Below are positions 53,255 to 64,000 of a DNA stretch of 64,000 bases, piece by piece; the stretch's first letter is position 1; every line of letters begins with the position of its first letter. The stretch lies in contig NC_069102.1 in assembly GCF_947172395.1 (NCBI RefSeq), positions 9,020,442 to 9,084,441 on the forward strand, given 5' to 3'. Below the pieces are notes generated by a model. That model did not search any database. It saw only the letters and a list, made by a program, of their open reading frames with translations, and was not told the DNA's origin. The DNA comes from Bicyclus anynana. Taxonomy: Eukaryota; Arthropoda; Insecta; Lepidoptera; Nymphalidae. Both the position numbers and the translations under genes were made by a program.

Positions 53255-55430
53255 ATTCATATAAATTACCTCTATGCTTTCTAATATAACAACTTGCAGT
53301 TTGTATTTTATATAAGTTTAAAGAATCTGAAGTCATGGCCGTAAAGTTAATAGGTAATACTTTGTGAGTTACTCTTAAATGCTTTTGTACATGGCGACTT
53401 TTTTACCTAATCCACGATAATAAAAAGCTTTTCCAACACGCTGTTGACTGTATATATATCGAATCATTACAATATCAAATTAAAATTAATTTGTTATTGG
53501 TCATTATAAAGGTTAAGTTCATTTATTAACGACTATTATCCTCAATATTTAGCGAAAAGTGGAAATAAATTTGTTAGTATGAAAAAAATGCCACTAAAAA
53601 AAATGTAAGGAAAACAGCTGAAAAGATAACTGCATAAGTTTGTTACACAGTTTGCGACAAACGCGTTCCAACGCGACAAAAAAAGTCGCCATGTGCAAAA
53701 GCTCTAATGTAGATTGGTACTTATTTATCATGATACTTGATAAGTTAGGCTCGGTATGTATCAATTGCAATGTGGTAGTAGTATAATTATTCCATTAGAA
53801 TCCCTAAACACTGACTTTTCTCTGGCGTAGATTCGTCTAACGAATATGTAACGCGGATCTAACGACGTCGCGAAGCTATCGTCGTCGCGTCGTTTCCGTT
53901 TCGTCGAAAGACGTCTACGCAGAAGAAACGCAGTGTGCAAAAAAATAATACTTACACGATTCAGGAGTCTATTATAGATTTATGTTTTTGGTATAGAAAG
54001 TCGGTTTTTTATTGAGAGGTAATTTGGTGTTTTAACCGATGGTGCATTAAAACTACAAAATAAATATATTTTGCTTTAAAGTTTTTGTTTTTAGAATATT
54101 AAGAGGCAATATAAAAAAAATATTGTAAAATGTTATAATTATGCAGCAATTGTTTGACTTTTTTTTCTATTTTAATTGAGATAAAATTTTTCTATTTAGA
54201 AAGATTAAAATGTAGTTTAGTTACTAATTAATTTGTAGAGCAAGCGTTTCCTGTAACTGATTTAAAAGGAACAGAAATGACTGGTTAACATTAGGTAAAG
54301 TGACCGTCACAAATTTTTAGTTAAGTTACTTTAATTTAGTTTCCTACTTCAAAGATATAATAATCACCGATTTTATTTTGATGAATCCCGAGATTTTCAA
54401 TGTGCTAGAGGTGTGTTAATCTGCTAACTGTAAATGTACTCTCAATTGTCATAATATTAAAAACGTTTGCTCGTAAATTGAGTAATAGACTGATAGAAAT
54501 TGATAGCATTTATACAAGAAAAGAACTTATGCATACGTCCTAGAAACGATACAATGCGATATGAGCTTTTTAATGATAGCTGTTAAATGTTTATCGCATA
54601 GTAAAATATAAATTATTTATTTGAAAATACAATAAGTATTGAAACTTATAGTAGGAGAGCCCATGATGCTAAATAGAGATTTACTATAACGGGGAGAGAC
54701 GACAAACAATAAATGGCTAATATAATGCGTTCGCTTTTAGTGGTGGGGATATCGTCTATAGATTTTCAAAGCGATTTTTATTTTTCTTAAATACATATTT
54801 TTTGGTATTCTAGCATTTTAACCTTCAAAAAAAAATACAAGAAAAGATCTCAACTGAGAATGTATGTACAACTATGTTTTTGCAATTTTGTACTTATTTG
54901 TGACAACCCCTTAGGTTTCACTTAAATCATACTTTTTAGCTAGTAACGAGGTAGGGCCTTACCTTAATCTGATGCTTTTAGAATATTTTGGATGATTGGT
55001 TTTAGTCGGGTTTTCATAGTCGTGCGGTCCTATATGAAGCTCATACTTGGTAGAATTATGCAACTGCATGCAAGGTATCATCCTAATATTCATCTACCGA
55101 GCTTGAGTAAATCCCAAAAATCTACTGTTGGGCTCCTGTACTATGCACCAAGTTATCTCTCAATGGTAAAACCCAATTTCCGTTAGCAAACGAAAAGGTG
55201 ATTGTTAGTTTAAGTTATGGCGCCTCCACGGCAAGTGTAAATATCTAGATTTAGATATTTATTAGGAAAGTATTGTGTTGTATCAAGTTTTTTCTAATTT
55301 GTTACTACTGTACTACTATTTAATTTGTTACAACGCTAAGTTGCGAAGCAGAGGTGCTTGTCGGAGTCGGCATATTAAGTTCATTCAGTGATTTAGTTTA
55401 TTGCAATAAATATTTTTGTTCAGAAGTGTA
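53255..55430 (+). other. Probable membralin 3' UTR
   Basis: No known repeat interrupts this 2.2 kb. AATAAA signals occur at 53419, 53564, 54059 and 55406. The last is followed by a T/G-rich stretch ('tgtattgttttttt'), so it is the best candidate for the distal cleavage site. A short CpG-dense patch lies at 53828-53935. SINE debris resumes just beyond the end (55440). Confidence 0.5.
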
Positions 55431-55437
55431 TTGTTTT

Positions 55438-55520
55438 TTTATTTATTACAAGTTAAAGTTCGTGATCTCACTGTATGTTAAATGACGATACATTCTAAGA
55501 TGGTATCGCTTTAGTTTGGA
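55438..55520 (-). repeat. Degraded SINE family 2 end
   Basis: 'ttattacaagttaaagttcgtgatctcac' and 'acattctaagatggtatcg' mirror the family-2 3' half with many changes. Confidence 0.5.
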
Positions 55521-56925
55521 AAGAGTATCGTTTTTATGGTATATCCTGGATTTGGTTTCTAAACAGCAACGCTCGAGGATCACTCAGTACGATTATGCCG
55601 GTAGAGTGACAACTTGTCAGACCAAACATATATTCAACAAACCCATATTCATCAGCGGCGAAGTGTTCATGCAAGCCGAATCCCGCCGGGTTACCTTTAA
55701 AAATCCATGCATATCCATTGTTGTACTGTACCTAGGTATATGAAAAACCGGAGTTTTTATTACGTTGTATGAATTTTCTTTTCTTTCATTTACTTACGTT
55801 CATCTAAATTCCATCTTTCGCCACTTGTAATCACTATTTTGGTCTTCATAATTAAAATAAACATTAAATCGATCGAGAAATAGCATCTGCTTACTGTATA
55901 ATATCCACCAGTAGACACCGGATGTCATATGTTACATAGAATCTCAATTTCGTTTATGACAACTAGCATACGTCAAATGAATTAGCCTGCAGAATTGGTA
56001 CTCGAGATGAGAGAGATATAGTTGCGGAATCGAAGACGTAAGTATGTTAAAAATATCGCTCTACGAGGCACGTTATGATAATGGTGTTTTGAAATGTCGA
56101 AACAAAGGCTTATCTTAAAATTCTACAATTTACTTATTATTATATATATATATATTGTATAATTTACAATTAACTTAATTTATTGGGGTGGGTACTATGG
56201 CATTACAAAATCATTTCATTTTCGTTACTAAGTATTTTAATCCATTTACCTACTTTACTAAATGTTAAATAGAGACCTATTTTTTTAAATGTTCCCCCAA
56301 CTACAGGGCTACTTTATATTGCGAACAACCTCTTTGTCTGTGTCAGGATTAGTTATAAAGGATTTTTTCCAGCGAAATGTCTCATCCGTGGAATACTCCA
56401 AGCGTTTGCTGTCCGCTGTTTTTCCTTTGCATTTTAAATCAAAATAACTTCATTTTCGTCAGAATTTTCCACCGTCTTGGCATAATCAACGCCGCCCGTA
56501 AAGAGTTTAAGACAATTTTGCGGGGGAAAAAATTAAGTTCGTTCACAAAGAGGTCGCGCTCTCTTTTGTAAAGTTTAGTCGCCTCTTGAGCTGTCTGTAA
56601 CTCTCTAGACTTCTTTCATGTTTCGCGTGACTGTTGTGAAATGTTCGGGGAAATGAATGCACGGTTTACGAGAATCGGTTGTTTCATCTGTACTAATATT
56701 ATATTCGTAAAGAGGTAAAGTTTGTGAGGTTTTAGGGGGTAATTTCTGGATATACCGAACCGAGTTTCAGTGGGATATTTAGTATTATTTCAAACTAGCA
56801 ACTGTTGAGTTTCTTGCCGGCTCTCCTCGTCAGGATCTGCTATTCGTACCGGTGTAGAGTCTTATAGTGTTGTGAACTAGCCTTGTTGTCTGTGGAACGT
56901 TAACTTTTGCCAATAAAATATTTTA
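55521..56925. other. No recognised gene; (AT)n near 56140
   Basis: Non-coding. A 75-codon frame at 55516-55743 lacks a recognisable domain. Confidence 0.35.
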
Positions 56926-56930
56926 TGAAA

Positions 56931-57244
56931 ATCATCATTATCGTCATCAACCAACCATATATTCATAACTCACTGTTGAACACGAGTCTCTTTGAATGAG
57001 AGGGGATAAGCAAATATGGTCACCACACTGGCCCAACGCGGCTTGGCAGACTTCACACACGTAAAGAATTAAGAAAATTCTAAGGTATGCTGGGTTCCTC
57101 ACGATGTATTTCCTTCACCGTTTGAGACACGTGATATTTAATTTCTCAAAATGCACTATAACTAAATTGTCAGAGGTGCATGCCCTCCGGATTCGGACCT
57201 ACGTCCTCCGAATCGAAGTCACAGGTCCTGGGCTGTCATGGCTA
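56931..57244 (-). repeat. tRNA-derived SINE, family 1, older copy
   Basis: Reverse strand. Many substitutions in the head ('ggattcggacctacg'), so probably old. Confidence 0.75.
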
Positions 57245-57407
57245 TGAATTGGTATTATGAAAATAATACCAATGCTAATCGATAACCCGTTACACGTCCA
57301 ACGAAAAAAAGCTTGGTCGAGAAAATATAATTTCAAATAAAAGTTGAGTAGGAGCGGTCACAAGTTTCTTAATTAAAACTTACGTCGGGTGTCACGAGGG
57401 GAGCAGA

Positions 57408-57590
57408 CTGACCCGGCAATAAATAAATAACGCCACGACTCGCTCATTTATTTGTCTAACGGAGTTTGTTCGACAGACGTGTCTCATAATGTGCTACAAA
57501 TAGCTACGAACTCTCCTATAGTTTATGTACTTACTCGTATTTGACCGGTTTAACAGTTTCAATATAGTCTCTTCGTTTTAATATATCAGT
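57408..57590 (+). repeat. Duplicated segment, copy 1
   Basis: 'gcaataaataaataacgcca' to 'tttcaatatagtctcttcgt' is repeated at 57943-58145. Both copies lead into family-1 SINE sequence (only a 30-bp stub after copy 1), so the SINE may have been included in the duplication. Confidence 0.75.
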
Positions 57591-57779
57591 GGTCACAGTT
57601 TAGTAGGTCATCATCATTATCAACATATTGCAGGGCATTTGTTTACTGCTTTTATTGAATGATGGTTGCGCCACATACTCGTATCTCTTGGATACATACT
57701 TATTATTTAATATTGATTTGTGTTGGAAAAAAAAATATCTTTTTCTAATAATATAATAAAATTTGTATCTGTATTCTAC

Positions 57780-57942
57780 ATACCTAAATAAAAGCAAAAG
57801 GTCATCACGAAATATGGAAAACAGCTTGACGTACAAAAATGAAATTTGGCAGAGATGTAGTTTATAGTTATTCGACATCCGCTAAAACGGATTTTGTGAT
57901 AGGGCCAGATTAAATAGATCTAAGGGCGGACGAAGTCTTGGG
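57780..57942 (+). repeat. Dispersed repeat 'gatgaaatttggcag', copy 2
   Basis: 'aaaatgaaatttggcagaga', 'gctaaaacggattttgtgat' and 'taagggcggacgaagtc'. Matches 45720-45890. Confidence 0.6.
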
Positions 57943-58145
57943 CAATAAATAAATAAATAACGCCAGTGCGCTTATTTATTTGTCTAACGGAGTTTGTTTG
58001 ACAGACGTGTCTAATGTGTTACAAGCACATTATGAGACACGTCTGTCGACGTGCTTCGTGTCATAGCTACGAACTCTCCTATAGTTTATGTACTTACTCG
58101 TAATTGACCGGTTTAACTGTTTCAATAGTCTCTTCGTTTTAATTA
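57943..58145 (+). repeat. Duplicated segment, copy 2, with inverted insertion
   Basis: Matches copy 1 except for an extra stretch at about 58020-58062. There the reverse complement of the local 23-bp 'gacagacgtgtctcataatgtgc' appears, creating a hairpin with a 13-bp perfect stem (58000-58012 with 58035-58047). Confidence 0.75.
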
Positions 58146-58149
58146 TCTT

Positions 58150-58433
58150 CATTTTATTATCAACCCATATTCGGCTCACTGCTGAGCTCGAGTTTTGTCT
58201 CAGAATGAGAGGGGTTAGGCCTTAGTCCACCACGTTGGCCCAATGCGGACTGGCAGACTTCACACACGCAGAGTGTGATGTCTGCCGTAGGGGTGTGCAG
58301 GTTTCCTTAATCCTCGATGTTTTTCCTTCATCGTTTGAGACACAGGTTGTTTAATTTTTTTGCACATAAATGGGAAATTGGAGGTGCATGCCCCGGACCG
58401 GATTCGAACTGCAATCCGCTGGGCTCTCACTGC
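58150..58433 (-). repeat. tRNA-derived SINE, family 1
   Basis: Reverse strand; the head is shortened after the B box ('ggattcgaact'), and the A-box region is degraded. Confidence 0.75.
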
Positions 58434-58439
58434 AAATTT

Positions 58440-58915
58440 CTTAGAAGAAAGAAAAACTGTATGTGGGTACCTACAATGTAAAAATTGTACATAATTCCTT
58501 TAACAGCCCTACCCAGGATTCGAACCAACGATATCGTGATCCAAACCACATATGCAGTTGAGAAGAGACTCTGTTCTGTATGATAAGATCTAAGTCGACA
58601 ATAAATACGAAAATATCTGTTCAGCAGTATGGCGTGAAATAGGATGTACCCAAAGTTTTCTTTTTAGTCTATTTAGCTTTTACTTTATTTAGCTTTTTTT
58701 ACTCTATTTAGCTTTTTAACTCTATTTAGCTTAACACAATAATTTCGTTGTCCATTGTGCGCAGATGTCTAAATTCAAAAGAATCTCTGTCCGGTGTCCG
58801 GTTTCCGGTCTGCCGTAGTGAAAACCTGGCCTAACATCTAACATTTTTCCTTAAGTCCGGTATGAATTAACGTTACCTACTTAGAAATAATACTTACAAG
58901 TACCTAAGCATAGTA
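58440..58915. other. No gene; short tandem 'tctatttagctttt' repeats at 58667-58732
   Basis: Four or so copies of a 14-23 bp unit 'ctatttagctttt' in a row. Otherwise nothing nameable. Confidence 0.6.
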
Positions 58916-58919
58916 AGGC

Positions 58920-59095
58920 TTTTATGTAGTTCAATGAAAATCAGTTTTTCGCAAATTCCGCGGGAACCATGGATTTTTTCTTTTTTTGGGATAAAATAAA
59001 GAAAGTAGCTATGTTCCATCTAATTCCATTCCAAATTTTATCCAAATCCGATTAATAGCTGCGGCGTGAAGGAGTACCAATCAATAGCTCAACTA
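58920..59095 (+). repeat. RTE-like fragment
   Basis: 'aatcagtttttcgcaaattc', 'gcgggaaccatggattttt' and 'gctgcggcgtgaaggagta'. Confidence 0.5.
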
Positions 59096-59542
59096 TTTGG
59101 ACTAGTTGGAGGGGAATAGGAAAATTGGTCATATTTAGAAAGATATGGCAAATATTCTTTAAAAAAAACCTACACAATTAAAAAAGTAAAACGAAACACA
59201 CAAACACCTTGCCTTTTAATAATTTGTGTGATAAATATATTTATATATCTAGAAGAGTGATACACGTGTCTCATAATATGTTTTATATACATATCGAATT
59301 CTCTTATAGTCATTATACTTATATTATTGATAGGTTGTTCGTAAATATTCCTAATGGAATTCGTAATTCGAAATTTCCTCAATCTGGGTGGGTACTTTTG
59401 TCCCCGGTTTTGAGGGTATATTCGGAAAAGCTTCCGCTCAAGCAGTGAGCGTCAGCGATTGTTCGTTCGAGCGCGTCACAACTCCCTGTTCGATTTCCGT
59501 CTAATTCGAAACGGACGCTGTTCGTGTCGACAATATTTCTGT

Positions 59543-59653
59543 TCATCATCATCATCATCATTATCAACCCATACACTACTAAGCACGAGTTTCCTCTCAG
59601 AATGAGAGGGGTAGGCCAATAGTCCGTCACGCTGGTCCAATGCGGATTGGCAT
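59543..59653 (-). repeat. SINE family 1, 3' part only
   Basis: (CAT)n tail and about 100 bp of body, truncated at 'gcggattggca'. Confidence 0.7.
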
Positions 59654-59849
59654 GGTATTCTGTGGGAGTACTCAACCGATTTTGACGTTTCTTTTACCAC
59701 TAAAAAGCCACGTTATTTGTGAGTGTCATAGACTATTATATACCCGTATTCTTACGGGAACTGGAACTACGCGGGTGTAACCGCAAGGCATCGGCTAGTT
59801 AACTATATGCTCCTATTTGTTTGCTTGTCCTGCTACGAGTATATAGTAC

Positions 59850-59995
59850 TACTAGCGGAAACCATGGTCTTTTCCAGGATGAAAATTGATGAAAGATGAA
59901 AAAAGATTCTATTTCCATTCCAAATTTCGGCCAAATCGCTTCAGTAGTTGCGGCTTGCAAACTTTCGCGTTTATAATATTAGTAGGATTATCGCA
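59850..59995 (+). repeat. RTE-like fragment
   Basis: 'actagcggaaaccatggtct', 'caaatcgcttcagtagttgc', and the terminal 'tataatattagtaggattat'. Confidence 0.55.
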
Positions 59996-60098
59996 CAAAA
60001 TTTACTTGTCTGACTGGTATTTAGAGTCTGTCTTGCTATATAATCACGGACTATACCTATCTCAATTAAAATTAATAGGTACGTACTTGTTACAGCAC

Positions 60099-60238
60099 GG
60101 CTATTCTCTAACGATGGTTTGTGTAACTCGCAAGTGCGAGAGAATTCACCGCTATCTATCTCATTCTAAAGTATCGTGTTAAACAGAGAGAGATAAAGGT
60201 GAATTCGAAACTCGCACTTGCGAGTTATAAAAATATCG
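60099..60238. mobile_element. Foldback MITE, copy 1 (right end lost)
   Basis: Starts 'ggctattctctaacgatggt', shares the inner palindrome 'aactcgcaagtgcgag' and its mirror 'ctcgcacttgcgagtt' with the copy at 61535, but stops at 'aaaatatcg', lacking the right terminal repeat. Confidence 0.65.
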
Positions 60239-60399
60239 CCTCGCAGCTCTTTATGTCCTTTATGTTTTGTTTTGCTATCCTATCAATACTTTTCTGTGTT
60301 ATTGGTTATTAGCTTATTAGCTAGTTCGACTGCGTATTATGAGATCCTCCAGGGTTGGAGGGATATTTAACAACTATTCAGCTTATTATTTACTCTTTT

Positions 60400-60640
60400 T
60401 TTTTTCGTGTTGAGTAAGTGCCGATGGCTCCATGGGAAACCACTACGACGACACCGGGGGGTTTGGGCGAGCGCAGAAGCATCGCCTGATGAGACCCGAA
60501 GGCTGAAATAAAGATAGAGGACGGAACGACTCTCTAAGGGCGTCTCCTATGATTCTCGGACCTCAGCTTAGAGGGCCATTCGGGAGGGGGTAACCGTGAC
60601 CTTACTCGCACTGTGTTGTTAAAAAGTAAGCTGGATTGCT
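60400..60640. other. GC-rich block of unknown nature
   Basis: Higher GC than surroundings, preceded by a T-run (60400-60409). It has no long frame and no match to other repeats in this window. Possibly a remnant of a mobile element not otherwise represented here. Confidence 0.3.
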
Positions 60641-60653
60641 CATATATGTCCTA

Positions 60654-61012
60654 TACTAGCGGACACCCGGGATTTCGTCCGCGTGAAATCAATGTAAACT
60701 TTCAAACCCTATTTCACCTTTTAGGGGTTGAATTTTAAATATTCTTGATTCACACCTATATTTCGTATTTTTTTATGACTTACAACAAATTTTTAAAACT
60801 GTAACTCTAAAAATGAAGGACTTTCCATACAAACTTTCAATACCTATTTCACCACCTTTTATTTTTATTTTAGGGTCAATTAGTACCCTATGTTTTGTTC
60901 CAAGGTCCCAATTACCAAAATTCATCTTGATCGGTTCAGCCGTTTAGCCATAAACAGGTAACAGACAGACAGACAGACTTACTTTCGCATTTATAATATT
61001 AGTATAGATAGT
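60654..61012 (+). repeat. RTE-like fragment, longer copy
   Basis: Starts 'actagcggacacccgggatt' and carries 'ttcatcttgatcggttcagc'. It ends with 'cagacagacagacttacttt' and 'tataatattagtatagatag'. Confidence 0.65.
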
Positions 61013-61534
61013 ATAGATAACTCACTGTCTTGTGAGGAAAGACAGGGTTTTTTGATGGTAGTCATCATTGATTGAGTTATCAATTGTTCATTTTATTTGC
61101 ATTAGAAATCAAACAACATTTTAACGTATAAATACATTTATTGAAATAACAAATGATTTTTAATTATTTTCGAATAACAAAGTACCCAATTTATGAAAAA
61201 AAAAATGAATACACACGAGTATATTTACAAAAACATTAGTGTTTGCATAATAAAATTATTAGTTATATATTATTGTTAACTAATTTCTCTAAATTAATTC
61301 CTTTTTATTGTAGTATAGTTAGACTTGTGCCAGGAAGTAGCAAAATATGTAAACATCAGAACTGTGCTATCAATCTTGATAAGGATAAGGAGAGATCCTC
61401 AGAAAGATCAACTAGTGGTATCTAAAATTATCCTAAACCGCTGGCTTGCTACATCGTGTTGAATCTTCAAGGATGTACGTAAACCCATGGGACGACTGCA
61501 AACTCGTACAACGTGGTGGCTAATTCGTCAGCAC

Positions 61535-61689
61535 GGCTATTCTTTAACCATGTTTTGTATAACTCGCAAGTGCGAGTTTCGAATTCACCGCTATCTTTCT
61601 CATTCTATAGTATCGTGCTAAACAGAGAGAGATAGAGGTTATTCGAAACTAGCACATGCGAGTTATAAAAATATCGTTAAAGAATAGCC
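61535..61689. mobile_element. Foldback MITE, complete copy
   Basis: 155 bp with a perfect 14-bp terminal inverted repeat GGCTATTCTTTAAC / GTTAAAGAATAGCC. The whole interior is also mirror-symmetric ('aactcgcaagtgcgagttt' with 'actagcacatgcgagtt', 'ctatctttctc' with 'gagagagatag'). No coding capacity. Confidence 0.8.
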
Positions 61690-61699
61690 TAGTAGGTTT

Positions 61700-63850
61700 T
61701 CTGATCACGATGTGGCTGAAAACAGAAAAACAATGCTATTATCAAAGATTTATTAGCACCTACGTGGATAATCTTTATTAGGATGGCTTTTATAATCACA
61801 CAAGAAGTGGAATAATTTGTCACTAAGAATTCAAACAGACAAAGGTTTTAAAAGGGCCTATAAACGACATTGTATACGAAATAAGCTAAATACATTATTT
61901 ATGTTTTGTTAATTGTAATAACAAATTTAAAAATTTCGCTCAAGAACTTGTGAGATTAATACCCACTGAGAAAACTATTGTTGTACCAAATTTCAATTAA
62001 AAATTAAAAGCTTTTGATTAAATAGACAAAAAGGAAATAGTTTATAATCGTGTGTACATGATCTAAATAATGATAAAAAATAACATGACATACGTAATGA
62101 TAATAAGCATCCAAGCTTCAGTAATTCTAGAGACGCGTATTGTATGAGGAGGTTATTCATTTTGGAGCCCTGATGGCCTATTTACTATTTTGCTCTTTAT
62201 TATCAAACTAATAAAATAAAAATAAATTGAGAAATGTCTTCTATATACTCTGTGACATTTGTTACATACTATTACATACGTCTAAGATAGTGAATTAGCC
62301 TGCAGACCTCCGGTGCTTGGGCACCCAATAATCCCGCAATGATATTTTACACACATTTGTATTATTAACATTTTTAAAAAGTATAAATATATACATAAAA
62401 ATAAATATAAAAAATAGGTATTATAAAACATAGATATTCTGTGTAAGTTTTTGAGAGGTTCATCGTATTGCGGCTCAGACCAATTATTGTATAGGACTTG
62501 CCTTGCTAGACGTTTCTGTCAAAGTATATGATCAACGATCTAATGCGATTATAAAAACTGTCTCTATATAATCGATGTTAAATAGTTGTAATCGTGTTCG
62601 TCGGTTGAAGAGCTCCGTAAAAATACCTTTCCGTGTAATTGAATGGTGTAAAAAACGGGCAAAAACTTCTAATTTAGTATAAGATATCTACCAAATGTAA
62701 ACTCGTTTTCCTCAGAAAATGACAGACAATTTTGTTCGTGACTATGAGTGCGATACAGGTCCTTCTTTAATTGATCTGAGTATTGCAGCTAACCAATGAA
62801 ATTTATTTTCAACTCACGCATAAGTAGTTACCACACGATGCTCGTCTCAAAAACCCACCCTGTATAAGTGATGTCACAAAAAAGCATTTTACAGAAAATA
62901 CAGTGTCATTTAGTTCAAATATGCGAGGTGTCTCATCCGATTAAGTGCCACAACCTTATCTGGCCCAGGTTCTCATTTTGAGTCTATGTTTTTTTCATAT
63001 TATGTTTTGCAGAATGGCGATCTCCGAGAAGTTACTTCCAGTTCCAGTATCTACTTACAGTTTTGGCAATCGGATCAGAAAAGTTTGTGGCACTATACGA
63101 TCTTCTATACTTCCATTCTTCTCTCTTCTTTTTCTTTCTTCTTCCGCTGCACGTGATGCTATTCTTCTTGTTAGCTACGTGTATTCTCAAGCAATAACAT
63201 CTCGTAATATGTGTTAATTCCCCAAGAATACGCGTGACCTCCAAGTTAGAATTTTCTTCACAATCATCGGGCTTCAACAAGCAATACTGGTAACTGTCCT
63301 GTCCTCTCCTGTTACTTGGGTGTTGTACCTCCTGAGACTTTCTCCATCATCTGGTAATGGGGAAAGTTTCACAAGTTACGACACCAGACTTCGTGGTCCC
63401 GTCTTCGTATTACATATGTTGACACGTTTTCTTTAGATAATTAGCACTAACGTATGCGTAGGCGACTACAGAACTACTTTGTTTTGATACAAATAGTCGC
63501 TCTGTAGCCGGCTACAGAATACAAGCTGTGTTCCAGACTTCGTCACGCGGACAAACAAACGGACAGCAGACACACATTCGCATTTACAATACATAATATA
63601 TATAATATCTACAAAATTATAATATATTGAATTATAAACAAAAACGAAAATTAGTATACAAAATCAAAATGTAGACACATAACAATATAATGTAACAATA
63701 ATAATTTAACATATACAGAATGACTTCGCACGCATTCCAGATAACAACAATACAGTTTACGTAGGTATATGTAATATGTATATTATACAGGGTGCTCCGT
63801 AATTGATAGATAAAACGCATTTTGTAAATTTAGGCAAGTAGGCATTGATT
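61700..63850. other. No recognised gene
   Basis: AT-rich. Overlapping frames at 62945-63280 on both strands have no domain I recognise. 'tacagggtgctccgtaattg' near 63786 recalls a motif at 22382. Confidence 0.35.
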
Positions 63851-63851
63851 T

Positions 63852-64000
63852 GATCAACCCATAATCAGCTCACTGCTGAGCTCGAGTCTCCTCTCAAAAT
63901 GAGAGGGGTAAGGCCAATCGTCCACCACGCTGGCCCAATGCGGATTGGCAGACTTCACATAACCAGGGAATTACGAAAATTCTTTGGTATGCAGGTTTCC
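63852..64000 (-). repeat. SINE family 1, cut by the window end
   Basis: Reverse-strand 3' half; continues beyond the window. Confidence 0.85.

Noticed and set aside
62945..63280. Overlapping frames on both strands suggesting a small gene
   Set aside because: No recognisable domain in either, and a Lys/Arg-rich stretch arises from a CTT-rich tract.

Overview
The window is eukaryotic nuclear DNA, almost certainly from a moth or butterfly. It is AT-rich and repeat-dense. It carries repeat families I associate with Lepidoptera: two tRNA-derived SINE families, a non-LTR retrotransposon whose 3' UTR resembles common lepidopteran CR1-group copies, and many fragments that begin with a 'ctagcggacgcccgcgac' type end. 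The only host gene I can support is the 3' end of membralin (TMEM259 family) on the + strand. There is no operon, CRISPR array or other prokaryotic feature.

Layout. 1-3642: a reverse-strand non-LTR retrotransposon with one uninterrupted 980-codon endonuclease/reverse transcriptase ORF. 3643-10707: AT-rich DNA with SINEs, a degenerate tandem array and a large foldback element at 8818-9290. 10708-21850: the dominant structure, an 11.1 kb composite of a Ty3/gypsy-type LTR retrotransposon. It holds two complete copies in opposite orientation, each with a 1330-codon gag-pol ORF and identical LTR pairs, plus a broken third gag-protease piece joining them in the middle. 21851-44396: no recognisable host gene; SINEs, hairpins, MITE-like palindromes, TAGGG-rich blocks and decayed non-LTR pieces. 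44397-44496 and 52517-53254: two consecutive exons of membralin, separated by an 8.0 kb intron full of repeats and followed by a probable 3' UTR of about 2.2 kb. 55440-64000: more SINEs, a duplicated segment containing an inverted repeat, and two copies of a foldback MITE.

The host gene probably belongs to ER protein quality control. The mobile elements fall into autonomous ones (the gypsy pair and the CR1-group element, both with intact coding capacity) and non-autonomous passengers (SINEs and foldback/MITE elements). Most attention is due to the head-on double-tandem arrangement of the gypsy copies, its odd ends (no target duplication; a tRNA-Leu-type primer site abutting one LTR, in addition to the element's own tRNA-Pro-type site), and several near-perfect hairpins that no gene explains.
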